DNA of 64,000 nt from Phoma sp. XZ068 (Eukaryota > Ascomycota > Dothideomycetes > Pleosporales > Didymellaceae): assembly GCA_004835665.1 (NCBI GenBank), contig RBKR01000021.1, forward strand, positions 868,001 to 932,000. Direction: 5' to 3'. The translations under genes and the position numbers were made by a program. How positions within the stretch are numbered: position 1 is the stretch's first letter; each line of letters begins with the position of its first letter. Positions 36,944 to 47,709 of this stretch are shown here, in pieces. A model generated the notes under the pieces. It made no database searches. It worked only from the letters and a program-made list of their open reading frames with translations, and had not been told where the DNA came from.

Positions 36944-37327
36944 AGAGAGCGATCAGTCGATGCAGGTGAGGCTGTTTTGCGGCATCGGTCCTGAGGTGTT
37001 CTTGAGCATTTGCAAGGGTCTGGATACATGGACTCAGCAAACGGGTTAGAAATGGAGAGATCGTTGCAGCATAGCCAATGAACGTCTTGAGTAGAATGTT
37101 GTGTCTTGGTGTTTGAGTGACCCAGGGTATCTCCCACCTGCGCCGGGCTACGATGTCGTTTCGTGTGCCATGCATGACTCTTCTATCATAAAGTCCTCTG
37201 CTTCCTTCTCGCTCCTCCCTAACTCGTTTTGGGCCTGCATTCAAGCATATGTGGCCTGTCATTTCGACTCGGGTCGTGGCCGCAGCCTCGTTTCTCTAGT
37301 AGTTCTCTGACACTCGCTGAACGACGC
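36944..37327. other. Convergent intergenic region
   Basis: It lies between the small acidic gene and the 3' end of SRP9. No gene seen. Confidence 0.5.
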
Positions 37328-37883
37328 TCATTTCTTGCCCTTCTTCTTTTTCTTTCCACCTCCTGTCCCTGCGGCTGCTGGTACCGGCACACCGCCCATC
37401 TTCACATCCCCTTGCTCGTCAACCTTTGGTGTGGCAACACCGGGATCCTGCGGCGCGCTCAAATCCTCAATTGCCTCTGGTAGGGCAGCCATCTCCCTTC
37501 CTAGCCTTCCCAGGCTGCCGACTAATCGCCCTACTTCCGCAGCCTTTGTGGTCTCATACTGCAAACATGTGCCTGACACCGGGTCATATGTCTTCAGGAC
37601 GAAGGTCGCTGTGGCCTCTTGAGGGTTCGTTTGCGGCGGCGGTGACGATGTACGTGATGTGTCTGCGGGCTTCTCTGCTTGCTTGGCGGCGTACTTCTCG
37701 CGCTTCTTAATCTTCGAAGCTGAGGGTTTCAGGACGGTGTACTTGGATGTGATGCGTGTCTACAATTGCATTAGCAGTTGCGAGTCGTGTGAATGGCAAT
37801 TGCATCCGTACACTTGTCGGTCTCGCCTTCAACAATAGCGACGACTGCTCGTACCACTCGGTACTGGTGTTGAGATACGGCAT
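37328..37883 (-). CDS. Signal recognition particle subunit SRP9 (SRP9-21 family)
   Basis: Exons 37883-37812 and 37759-37328 join across a 52-base intron (GTACGG...TTGTAG) to 167 residues. The start MPYLNTSTEWYEQSSLLL and the segment ARPTSTRITSKYTVLKP, formed only after splicing, match the first strand-helix of SRP9. The second half of the fold is VLKTYDPVSGTCLQYETT followed by KAAEVGRLVGSLGRLGREM. Between them lies a Lys/Ser/Pro-rich insertion of about 45 residues, common in filamentous fungi. The C-terminus is a Lys-rich tail (KKKKKGKK). SRP9 binds the Alu domain of SRP RNA, normally with SRP14, and delays translation during targeting to the ER. A longer frame starting at 38094 is out of phase with the conserved part and was not used. 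Confidence 0.85.
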
Positions 37884-38329
37884 TGTATAGTGTGGGGTGC
37901 TCTGGGGTCGGCGCTGCGAGTTGTGGTGGGTAATTGGCGGCAACTTTTGGCGGGGTTGGGCGCCAAGATGTCGCCGGGATGTATGTCGGCCCGTGGAGGT
38001 ATTCGGAGATCAAGCTGAGATGTAATGCGCACGCGACACTGTACAGGAAGTAGGGGTTCCTTGTTTCCTGTGCCTTGTCGAGAGCAAAACCCAAAAGTGC
38101 TGCGCCTCAACTTCAACAGGCACCAGCAGTACGTGGGTGAGAAAAGAACGTCGTCGAATCTTCCAATCAGGCGTGACTCGAACAGCTCAATGGCTCTTGC
38201 ATATCGAAACCCACTCTTTCTTCACAAAATCAGTTTTCCTTGAGCTTCAGGAACTCTCGTTTAGCCTTCGATTGGATCGTTGCTTCACGTCTCTATTTTG
38301 CAATCGATCTTCGGTCACTGCATTCCACC
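37884..38329. other. Divergent promoter region (SRP9 / DUF1308 gene)
   Basis: 446 bases between two divergent start codons. Open frames on both strands here lack conserved features. Confidence 0.4.
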
Positions 38330-39885
38330 ATGACCGAATCAATATCGAAAGAATTCAATAATTTGGATCTTGAGACGGATGCATCAAGCATCAGCAACTT
38401 TAGTTCAGCCAGCAACAACGACGATCTCGATATCACCGTTCAGAGCCTCATTGATCGATGTAAAACACTCTACGATGAGGTTGAAGATTACGTCGAAGCA
38501 GTCATTGAACGCCAGAAGATCACCAGAGTCCATCAACCAGTCGAGTACCGCAACTTGCGCAACGACTTTAGGAATGAACTCGCGTTTCTTAGGAGAATCG
38601 TCCACTCGTCTATGACTGAGGAGAAAGTCCGTCACTACATCGTTTCTTCAAATCTTACCTACTACGAGGCACTATGGGGCGCCGCCAAACGATCATGCGG
38701 ATTGCAGGCTTTCCGCAAATACTACTTCTGGGACCGGCACACAGCGCCAGCTGGTAAACGTACGCTCAAAGGTCTCAGCCTTGGGAAAGGCGGCGTAGGG
38801 AAAGGGAAGACTGCAGCTTTGGTCGACATCGTTGCGGACGAGGGCAGAGAGTGGATCCGTGTGTCCACCGTTTCCGAAAACGAATCATTTTCGACCTTGC
38901 AAAGCTGGGATGGGTTAATGACTCAGACTCAGACTCAGACGATGACATGCCTGACGCACGGCCAATCGATTATGAGGATGAAGATGATGACGACCAGGTC
39001 GACATTGTGAGAAATGCTCGTGAACTTGCACGAGCTGCACGTGCCAATCCTGTGCGTGGACGACCACCGAAGGTACGCTTCGTGCTCACACGTATCGTGG
39101 CTGGAAAGACAAAGGAAGTGGACGGCATCATTGCAAAGATTCGGGCTACTGGTGCCACTGTGCAATGTGCTGAGGATATACCGCCTATGCAACCCTTGGA
39201 GGCCGTTCGAAACAACCTACTAGTTGACCGAACCCGTGCACTCTCTGAGACGCTGAATATCGACTGCACCATTCTGCTCGCCCTCGTCTCCGACATCTCA
39301 CACAAGCCCTGTCCGATCCTAGACTGGTACCCCAGCGAAGTCCAAGCTCAAATCAAAGAAGAAGCTGGAGAAAACTTGCTGCCGACCCATCTTTATCCTG
39401 CGATCGGCTCGCACTCCATGGTCTGCACGCAGGAAGCCGCCGACCAGATGAACCTGATTGTGGACACGCTTGCCACCGACGAGGAAAAGCGAAGAGCTCA
39501 GCTGCTTCTTGCACAAGGTGATTGCGAAGGTTGGTCATCCGAAAATCTCGTAGCAGAATGGGCCTCTATGTCCGACCACCCAGTTCCTGCCGGCTTTACG
39601 CTACCCATATGCGTCGTGCCGAGTAACATAGACACGATTTCCGCGCAACTGCCTGCCGCAGCAAGCAAACTGAAATACGAAATGAGTCGTTTGAATGCCT
39701 CGATTTTCTTCTATGGATGGGCGGAGGGTATCACAACTCTGAGCTCAAACCGATCGCGAGCCCGCCAGATCGAACATGCTATCAACCAGCATGGTCTTGA
39801 AGATGGAGAGGCTGGCCCGCATATCTGGCTCTGCGGTGAGTCGAGAAGCTTGATCGCAAAACACGGGCGCAGAGGACAGAGGTGA
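38330..39885 (+). CDS. DUF1308 (C7orf25/UPF0415-like) protein with an internal one-base frameshift
   Basis: The N-terminal frame starts at the ATG at 38330 (MTESISKEFNNLDLE) and runs into the conserved VDIVADEGREWIRVSTVSE. There the conserved continuation RIIFDLAKLGWVNDSDSD is in the next frame. The switch falls in the four A bases at 38877-38880: one additional A would keep a single frame of 518 codons. No GT-AG pair nearby could repair it. The rest (to 39885) is intact: an acidic repeat (DSDSDSDDDMPD), then the DUF1308 core with VRFVLTRIVAGKTKEVDGII and LNIDCTILLALVSDISH, ending in GPHIWLCGESRSLI. The family is widespread in eukaryotes and its biochemical role is not established. The reading may reflect a sequencing error, a recent inactivating mutation or, less likely, recoding. 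The region just after the shift is a CAGACT repeat that is also prone to error. Confidence 0.8.
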
Positions 39886-40136
39886 GTCTAAGCAAGTTGC
39901 TACACCGAGTACATACATCAATCACACAACGCAACATGAAACATACCGACACCGGGTCAATGCATTTGACCTTAACGCTACTTCATTATGCATTGCTACC
40001 TAATAGCCTCCACGTGTTCCTCCTCACAGACGAAAAAAGCCCCCCACCATCACCAAGCACATGGCTAACACCACTCCACATTCTCCGACCCTCCCCCTCC
40101 CATTCATCCAACAAGCCCCAGCAACAAAAAAAAAGA
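39886..40136. other. Short intergenic region before the tRNA pair
   Basis: C/A-rich, with a run of A bases just beyond the 3' side of the minus-strand tRNA-Ser (on the minus strand a T-run, fitting an RNA polymerase III terminator at about 40126-40134). Confidence 0.5.
40126..40134 (-). terminator. Pol III terminator of tRNA-Ser
   Basis: On the minus strand a run of T follows the tRNA-Ser 3' end by two bases. T-runs of this kind end RNA polymerase III transcription. Confidence 0.6.
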
Positions 40137-40217
40137 CGACGTTGGCAGGATTCGAACCTACGCTCCCGAAGGAACAAGATTTCTAGTCTTGCGCGATAAC
40201 CACTCCGCCACAACGCC
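40137..40217 (-). tRNA. tRNA-Ser (anticodon AGA)
   Basis: Minus-strand cloverleaf of 81 bases including the discriminator G. The acceptor stem pairs GGCGTTG with CAACGTC (one G-U pair). The D-arm contains GGCGGAGTGGTTATCGC. The anticodon stem CAAGA/TCTTG holds the loop CTAGAAA with anticodon AGA. A long variable arm (TTCCTTCGGGAG) marks a type II serine tRNA. The T-arm is GTAGGTTCGAATCCTGC. There is no intron. Confidence 0.95.
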
Positions 40218-40271
40218 GATGAAAGGTTTGTTGGTGTTTGAAACAACTGCTCAGACTAGGAAGCAGCTGAA

Positions 40272-40382
40272 TGCCCTCTGCCAGAATCGAACTAGCGATC
40301 TTATCATTTGCCGACCGAAATCCTACGTTGGAACGAAGGTTGGAAGTACTAGTGATACGCTTTACCACTAAGCCAAGAGGGC
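40272..40382 (-). tRNA. tRNA-Thr (anticodon AGT) with a 39-base intron
   Basis: Minus-strand gene of 111 bases. The acceptor stem GCCCTCT/AGAGGGC is perfect. The anticodon stem TATCA/TGATA encloses CTAGTA, then a 39-base intron (40346-40308), then A. This gives the 7-base loop CTAGTAA with anticodon AGT and the intron at the standard position after base 37. The T-arm is GCTAG TTCGATT CTGGC. The mature tRNA is 72 bases. It lies 54 bases upstream of tRNA-Ser on the same strand. Confidence 0.92.
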
Positions 40383-40685
40383 GGATGCTGATTGGTTGAT
40401 GGAAGGATATAAAAGTTTATGATATATATACCTGGTTATAAATCTACGGCGTGTTTGAACATGTGGGAAAATGAATGTGGAATTGAAGTGGAGATCGAGG
40501 TGTGGGTAAAGAGCGGTCAGGGGTACGAGTGGAAAACTTCATGTCTGGGGTTTGCACTAGAGTATCTGTCTGGCCCACTTCGCTCACTACACCCGGAACC
40601 TCTAAACCAAACATCTATGCTCATCCTTCCATTACTATAAACCTGCTGACTTACAGCACCGACATCGCGGAACCCGCAATGGCGT
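40383..40685. other. Intergenic, 5' flank of tRNA-Thr and 3' flank of the alpha-glucosidase
   Basis: No gene seen; AT-rich around 40400-40440. Confidence 0.5.
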
Positions 40686-43666
40686 CTACAAGCGCACCGG
40701 CGCCGGTCTTGGACGCGCCGCCCTCGCCTTGCGGCGGGGAGTGCAGCTCTTGCCGGCCGTGCCGTTGAACGAGACGCTGTAGTCTCCGGTCAAGGGCACA
40801 GGGCCCTGCAGTGTCTGCTGTCCGTTCGCACCAAGAAGAGTGATGTTCTTGACCTGGACTTCCGTCTCGTACCCAAAGGTGCCAGTCATGCTGAACTTGC
40901 CGTTGTCGTAGGTGAACACAATCTCGCTTGTGCCATCCTGCTCAATGCTATCTCCGTCATCAAGGTACAGCGTGCCGGAAGCTTGGTTTGTGCTGTTCGG
41001 CGCAATCCAGATGACGAAGTCCTGCTTGCGCAGCTCAGTGGTGGTGTTTGCGCTCTCGGCGCGCAGGGGCAGGATGGCGCCGCCGCGGATGTGCAGCGGG
41101 ATCGAGTCGAAGCCGACGTCGGTGAGGTTGATGTAAGATCCGGTGCCTTGGATTTGCTCGAGCGTCCACCAGTCGTAGAAGATGCCGTTGGGGAGGTAGA
41201 TGCTGACGGAGGTGCTGTTCTCCTCGAGCACGGGCGAGACAAGGATGTCGTCGCCGTAGAAGAACTGGTACTCGAGTCCGAAAGTGTTGGTGTCCTCTGG
41301 GTAGTGGAAGAACAATGGGTTCAGGAGAGGAAGACCGGTCGTAGTCTGACGGTGGAAAGCCGTGTAGATGTAGTCAAGGAGACGGTAGCGGACGGCGATG
41401 GCGTTGCTGGCTGCGGCGCGGGTCAGAGGCCAGCGGTAGAACTCCTGGGAGATGGAGGTGTCGCCAGCGTGGTTGCGCATGAAGGGATAGAAGGCCCCGA
41501 GGGTGGCCCAACGCGCGCAGACTGGAATTGGTCAGCATCGTCTCAAGAAGTGTGATAGGTTTCAAATAATGTGTACTTACGGGTCTCAGTGGTGTTACCG
41601 GCGAAACCGCAAATATCTGTTCCAACCATGGGAATCTGGTAGATGGACGCGAAGTTCAAGATACCAGCGATACTGAATCGGTACTGCTCCCATGTGCTGA
41701 CGTTGTCACCAAGCCACTTGCCAACGTACTTGCCGAGGCCGACGAACTGTGTATCGAATTAGCGATGGGGGTGGCTGAAGAAACACAAACTTACGGTAGA
41801 GCGAGTGATCAAGAAGGGGCGACGTTCGGGGCGACGCTGCAACATAGACTCCCTCGATGCAATGGACATAAGCGAGCCCCAGAAGTTGTGGGTGTCATAG
41901 TGGTACGAGCCGTCATAGTTGCGGATATCAGTGTCCATGGTCTTGTTGCTGATAGAACCCGCAGGATTGGCGATCTCATACTTGGGGTTGATGAGATCAC
42001 GACCGGGCAGACCGAGACGTGTTGTAGTCTGGTTAGACTGGCGAGCATGCAGATAGCCGTTAGACGCCGACAACTTGGAGTTGAACTCGCGGGATTCAAT
42101 CGAGCGCTTTGTGGCGTTGGTGCTACCTCCTGGCTGGAGAACAGCCGGGAAGCCAGGAATCACACGGCCAGGACCACCGGGGCGGACTGGCGGAGGCTCA
42201 GGAGGGTTCTTGGACTCTACGGAGTAGGCTTCTGGGTCCGCGCAGGGGTACGGGCAGAAGTTGGCGGGCTCGTTCATATCGTTCCACAGACCGTCGATGT
42301 CAACACCAGTAGCAGGGTCGAAGAACTGCTCGAACTGGCTGTTCCAGTAGGCTTGAGTGTTGGGGTGGAACCAGTCAGGGAAGACAGTAGGACCAGGCCA
42401 GACAGCACCGCGGTATTCGGAGCCATTCTCGCGGACCTGCCAGATGCTCTGTTCAACACCCTCATTATATACGTCGTTGTCACCCGCCCAGGCAGCAGAG
42501 TTGACCATGACAATGTAGTGTTGCTGGTGAGCGTGGAGGTGGTCAACCAGAGCGCGAACCAGTTCCAAAGGGTAGCGCTCAGGATCCAGTGTGAACAAGC
42601 GACGAAGCTCCATGTAGTCAATATCGGTCCACATGACCTCCAGCGGGATGTTAGCTTGAGTGTAGTTGGACACAACCTCGGCAACCTCCCACACATCGCG
42701 GTAACCGTACTTGCACTGTTGGAAACCGAAACCCCAGTAAGGCATCATTGCGGCGGTTCCAGACAACGCAGAGTACTGAACAGCCACGTCCTTGGGCGTG
42801 GGGCCAGCCAGGAAGTACAGATCCGCAACACCTCCGAGGGCGTTGTACTCCAGATACTGGCCATTGGAGTCATCAATCTTGATATCCATGCCCTGGGAGC
42901 TGGCAAGGAAGACTCCGTGAGTGCCGTTCTCGCCACGGTGGTCAAAATAAATGGGATGGGATCCATAAAGATTGGTTCCTGGAGGAGTACCGTAAGCATC
43001 ACGGTTCCACAGCTGTTTGCGTTAGTTTCATGTTCTTCTGCAGTCATAATATATTGTAGACTTACAGTTCGGGTGTAGTTGGTAGTGTTCAAGTGGAAAT
43101 CATCAGTCGACTCTCCCAGACCGTAGAGATTAGGGTTCGGAGGCAGGCTCGTCCTGAGGCGGAGGTACTGCGTCTCAAAGACCAGGTTTGCTGCCGAAGT
43201 GTCGAAAAGAGTCTCGTTGGTGTCTCTGCGGGTGATAGCAAAGGAGAATGGATTCTCAGTGTGCGAGAACACCAGGGCTGATGTGGCAGGATCCACAGTA
43301 GCATTGCTGTGAGGTCTCGGCCAGACGGATTCCTGGATCTGGAAGACCTGCTCAGCGGCATCGTAGATCTTGACATGGAGCCGGTTTTCTGTAAAAGGCG
43401 TCAGACGATTTCAAGAGTTAATGTTGATAATTTGACATACCGGTCTGATATTCCACCTGCAGCTTCAAGTCCTTCAAATCCTCACCATAGACATTGCATG
43501 CCGTGCCGGCAAGGGCAAGATCCGCGGTGACTCTAGCCCCATCATCTTGAACATTGCTCGCAGTATAGCCCGGACAGCTTTCCAACGAAGAGCTCTGCCT
43601 CTTCGCCACCGAAGCAGCCAGCCCAGGCAGCGCCGAACCAAGGAGAATGAGACCTTTACCAATCAT
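40686..43666 (-). CDS. Secreted GH31 alpha-glucosidase
   Basis: Five exons (43666-43441, 43388-43066, 43012-41795, 41746-41581, 41521-40686) join in frame to 922 residues, normal for fungal secreted GH31 enzymes. A signal peptide covers about residues 1-20, ending near a KR site (VAKRQ) that could be cleaved by a Kex2-type protease. GH31 hallmarks are NPNLYGLGE in the N-terminal beta-sandwich, MPYWGFGFQQCKYGY, VMWTDIDYM, the nucleophile motif GLWNDMNEPANF with its Asp at about residue 428, GTDICGF, and RNHAGDTSISQEFYRW with the probable acid/base Asp. The enzyme releases glucose from the non-reducing ends of alpha-glucans or maltose outside the cell; some close fungal relatives (agdC type) also act on beta-glucosides. 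Many NxT/S sites suggest N-glycosylation. The last 20 residues are unusually Arg/Ala/Pro-rich, and the real stop may differ if an intron there was missed. Confidence 0.95.
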
Positions 43667-44596
43667 ACTGACGATGCTCGCAAGCAGCTAAAAGGAGTGA
43701 CGTCTCCATCATTGACGGAAACCTCGTACCATTTATACTACGTTACTCGCCGCAGTGGGATGATGCGGTCCGACATGAGCTACAAATTGCATACCAAGCC
43801 GTTAGAAGCTCTATGTACGCTACCAAGCCTTGTCCCCCGCAATCCCCGTTCGTCATCGACTCGGATGTACGTACCCTGGCGTGACCGCGGTATGTCCACC
43901 AAACAGGTTACATGGCGGGGTCGACATACGTAGTTGTGGAAGGTCAGATGGGTCCATGATCGGAGCTTGAGCCGAATGGAGTCATCTGTTAGGTACAAGA
44001 CGCCGGCCCGCGAAGAACTACGGAGGTTTGAAGGGTAAACAAATCTCCAGATCTAATCGGGTGCGTAGAGGGCTTCCGGTAAGGTTGTCGATTGGGTGCA
44101 TCTCGGGCCGCGCAGCGCCGTGATTCGTCAGACCCCGGTCCGACTGTATTCGCTTAGCACCGTTGATCTCGCGTACTTTCCAAGAAGTAGTAAGAACGGA
44201 GAGATAGTCACGCTGTCTGTCGGTACATTATGTGGATAGAGGCTGAGTTTATGCGGATCTGGTGAACCGATATTCCGTGATCTGCACCTGGGCAAGCCTC
44301 TGGTCTGACGATGATGCTACCTGCCATCTTGAGCATCTTGCATGTTGCGCGCATATGTAGTACCGAGAAGGTAGCAAGCTACTACTATAGCCAGGTTCAT
44401 CCAGCTCATCCACTCTATGCTCTGAATATATACAACATACAATATGTTATACATGTGCGCCGAGCACCGTCAACATCTACTTCTTCGCTGCACCCTTGCT
44501 CTGCTGCTCCATCATCTGCTTACGCTTCGCCATCACCAACTTCTTCATGATTCTGTCTTCCCTCGCCGCATCATATCCCTGTCTACCGTCGGCTAG
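43667..44596. other. Promoter region of the alpha-glucosidase and 3' flank of the dehydratase gene
   Basis: No reading frame is convincing. Contains the TATA candidate at 43732-43737. Confidence 0.5.
43732..43737 (-). promoter_or_regulatory. TATA-box candidate for the alpha-glucosidase gene
   Basis: TATAAA on the minus strand, 66 bases before the ATG at 43666. Confidence 0.5.
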
Positions 44597-45428
44597 TCAC
44601 GCCTGCGGCACCTTCTGCACCCTCTTGCGCTGCTTGAGCATGTGCGTGAACAAGACATAACTGCCCGGCACGTAGATGGCAAGAATTGCCCACAGCGCAT
44701 AGGGAATCCGCTCATCTACCAGCTTCGCGGCGGGAATGGCTTGGTACACCAACCAGCATTCACTCCCAATGCCAAGCGGGTAGAGGATCATGAAGGTGTT
44801 GTAGCGCAGGAACGAGAGCAGAGGGGGCACGCCGAGGCCGGAGAGCGTGAAGACGAAGTAGCTGTAGCGAACGACCTCGGTGAAGGACCAGGCAAGCAGC
44901 ATGGTGCTGTATGCGGGCGAATGTTGCGTGGTGGCGGGGAAGTTGTATGCGATACCCCAGACAAGGAGGAAGCGGGATGCTACTTGCATGAGGGTTGTGA
45001 GGAGGGGTGCTCGTACAATGCCTGTGCTGCGTGTTAGGATGCTACCGTATAGTATCTCCAGCCCGTCGAGCTCCACTCGAGGGTTGAAAAGGATGTGACG
45101 TACCGACTAAGCTATGCAGCACCTCCAATCCGGCCAAACTCTGGACCAATCTCGTATACTCCTCCAACTCTCCAAACACCTTCCCGCTAGCTAACCCAGC
45201 AGTTACGCTCTGCAAGTCACTGCGACCGAAGAAGCTGCCAGCCTTGCGCGCACTCTCGACCTCATGCGCGCCAATTGTGACAGTCTTGTACAGAACACCG
45301 GCCCACAGCGCAGCAGACACAGCATTGTAGGCGAGCAGGTAGGCGTTTTTGACAGGCGAAGACGCGGGGCGGGACTTGGAAGGGCGCTGGTCCCGTGGGG
45401 CAGTCTGGGTGGATTGTTTGGGCGGCAT
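44597..45428 (-). CDS. Very-long-chain (3R)-3-hydroxyacyl-CoA dehydratase (PHS1/HACD family)
   Basis: Exons 45428-45104 and 45021-44597 join across an 82-base intron to 249 residues. It catalyses the third step of each very-long-chain fatty acid elongation cycle, the dehydration of 3-hydroxyacyl-CoA to trans-2-enoyl-CoA, in the ER membrane. The protein starts with a polar segment (about 1-27), followed by several hydrophobic helices consistent with the six-helix PTPLA fold. The conserved catalytic elements are visible: EVVRYSYFVF with the active-site Tyr, and YPLGIGSECWLVY with the Glu. A basic tail (KQRKRVQK) closes the protein, resembling ER-retrieval lysine signals. The ATG at 45428 was preferred over an upstream in-frame start because the extra residues are not conserved-looking. 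Confidence 0.9.
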
Positions 45429-46014
45429 TGTGATGACTGGTTTGGAATGACAGTCCGGCAGGAAACTGTCGATGGTTGACAAGTCGTTGTGTTGTTGATG
45501 AGCAGGACAGATTTGTTGATGGCCGAGGCTGTTTCTGGACAGGGTTGGGAAAGTCTTAGCGGTGGGCAGGTGCAAGCGAAGGGCCATCGGCCGATAAGTC
45601 CGTGATGATGTAAGGGGGCATTGAGATCACAATTGGTAAATGTTTGAAAGGGTTTGATCCAAACCATTGCCTATTGGTCGGACAGTAATGGACACTGAGA
45701 GCCGTAAGATCAACTGACCAGGAGGATTTCAATACGCTGACCTCCAATAAATCGCATGCCAGTATATACACGTATATATCTACCAGATCATTACGTTGTC
45801 CGCCTATGGACATATTCCAAACCGTGCTCCCTTAAAACCATGTCAAAGAACCATGAACACCTTTCTGATGCCATAGCCATGTCAAGCCAGAGAGCAACTG
45901 ACTAAACACCATGCTATACAAATGCAACATACCCAAAACGCAAGTGGTCTATACAAGAGATAGGAGAGTCGTTAGAGTGAAGGAAGTAAAGAAAAGGAAA
46001 TGATGATGCATCCT
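45429..46014. other. Intergenic, promoter of the dehydratase gene
   Basis: No gene seen. A (TA)n-like stretch at about 45762-45780 is AT-rich. Confidence 0.45.
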
Positions 46015-47709
46015 TCACAGCATGAAGAGCTGGAACATGGCCTTTGAGCCCGAGACCTTCTTGCCGCAGCCTTCGACCACGCACTCCTTGAAAGGTCTCG
46101 TCTTGGGTGCGGCCTGCTTCTCTTTGCCCTTTGCGCTGCGCTTGATCGATCGGTTCGCCGTGCATTCACCACAGTAAATCTGCCGTATCCTTTAGTTTCA
46201 ACAGCTTCAACACAACAGTGGTTTATATAACTTACGTGACCGCATTGCTTGGCGATCCACACCTGCTTCTTGACATCATCATCGCCCTTGCACAGCTCGC
46301 TATCGCAGTTTGGACATACCAGCACATCGTTCTCTTCGGGACTTCTGGTGAATCCCTCTGGTGCTGGCGGGGGCGCCTCATATGTCGCCGGTTCTGGCTC
46401 TGGTCGATTCCCACCATAGCCCATGTCGAAGCCAACAACGCCGAAATTCAAGTTTGGCGCCACGAAGATGTTCGCTGCTGCCACCCCCATTCGAATGTGG
46501 TTTCCACGACGAATTCGAGGTGGGGGTTGTGGGCCCCCATGACGCATGTTGTCTGCAACGTACTGTATGTGGGCGTTGGCACGATCGATTTCTTCTCGCA
46601 GGTGTGCGAACCTGTGACGGTCCTGTCGGTGGTCTCCGAGCACTGCTATGACTCGGTCCAACTCTGCGTGTCGTGCTGCATGTTGTCGTGCCCTCCTTTC
46701 GTGTTCTGATAGTGGTCGCTCCTGTACAAATTGGACGTCGTCTCCATCTGAATCGTTCCGGCCCGGTGGGAACACTATGCGGTTTGCTGGGTCGAGGCGG
46801 CGTGATGATACGAACTGTATATCTGGTGAGGAAGGCTCAAGGACTACGGGCTCATCATCCACTGTCCAGGCCTCTTGCCCATTATCCAGGTTGATAATAC
46901 CGGCCATACCTCGTGGTAGACGGGCAGCGTCGTTGTTTGGAGGGCGCCCTACCCCTGTGGGTTGTGAGCGTGCTCGATGCTCATCGTGTGCTGGTCGATT
47001 GTTCTGTGGTGGCCAGTTGTACATGGGAGTGTCGTCCTCGGTCAGGTCGACAATCTCGTCTGAGTCTTGCTCGCCCGCGTCTGCGTGAGCGTTGTATGCC
47101 GCGATATCGTCGCCATCTTCATCCACGACAATAGGCTCATCATCCTCGCCATCGCTGATCTCAACCAAATGTTGCTCCTCGGCCCGACCCTGCCCCTCAG
47201 CTCTCGGTTGCCAGCCCACAGGCCTCCTCATATCGAACCCGTCGCCCTCAAAGCGCGGTATTTGCCCATAGTTCATGTTCTGTGCAGGTCGTTCTGGATG
47301 TGGAAGGCGCCCCCCGACACTTTGGTTTGCGGCGCCAGCTGAGGTCGGACCGTCGTTTGGTTGCGCCGTGGGTTCTCGAGAGGCCGAGTAGCGGGCTCGC
47401 ATAGCGGCATCCGGCGTTCGCGCTCGGTGCCCTGAGGCGGCGTAGTAGTTCGGCTGCGAGGACGACTCGCGGCGATGTTGAGGCGAGGGGTCCTGCGGTC
47501 GTGGCAGCGAGTGCTCGCGGGGAACACCAAGGTGGGTAAAGGGTGTGAGGTTTTCGAAGCTCCAGGCTGGCCCTGCGTTGCCCTCCATTCGGTCATGCGA
47601 GCGCTGCAAGTGTTTGTTAGCCCAAAGTCGTTGCTTGCATTGCCGCCCGCTCCACTTTGTTACACACCTTCTGTCTGTGCGTATACCCAAAGGGCATGTG
47701 GTTGTCCAT
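46015..47709 (-). CDS. RING-finger protein with SUMO-interaction-like motifs (Rfp1/Slx5-type candidate)
   Basis: Exons 47709-47668, 47603-46236 and 46179-46015 join in frame to 524 residues. Exon 1 gives MDNHMPFGYTHRQK; the last intron splits the RING motif, which reads QCGHIYCGEC after splicing. The C-terminal RING has metal ligands VCPNC (Cys444, Cys447), QCGHIYCGEC and ECVVEGC, with long loops, followed by the KAMFQLFML end seen in Slx5/Rfp1-type RINGs. Upstream lie acidic, hydrophobic SUMO-interaction-like motifs: LVEISDGEDD (from residue 160), PIVVDEDGDD (from 171) and EIVDLTEDD (from 197). A further candidate is near VVLEP. The remaining sequence is Pro/Arg/Gln-rich and probably disordered. 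The combination suggests a subunit of a SUMO-targeted ubiquitin ligase acting in the nucleus on SUMOylated, often DNA-repair, proteins. A plain RING protein of other function is the alternative. Confidence 0.75.

Noticed and set aside
37884..38094. Longer N-terminal frame for the SRP9 gene (starting at 38094)
   Set aside because: It is in a different phase from the conserved N-terminal SRP9 motif, which is encoded from the ATG at 37883 and spliced cleanly to the rest.
41765..43078. 437-codon open frame on the plus strand
   Set aside because: It lies entirely antisense to the alpha-glucosidase exons, spans two of its introns and has no domain. It is a codon-usage shadow of the GC-rich coding strand.
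46648..47088. 146-codon Ser/Arg-rich frame (+)
   Set aside because: Antisense shadow of the RING protein gene.
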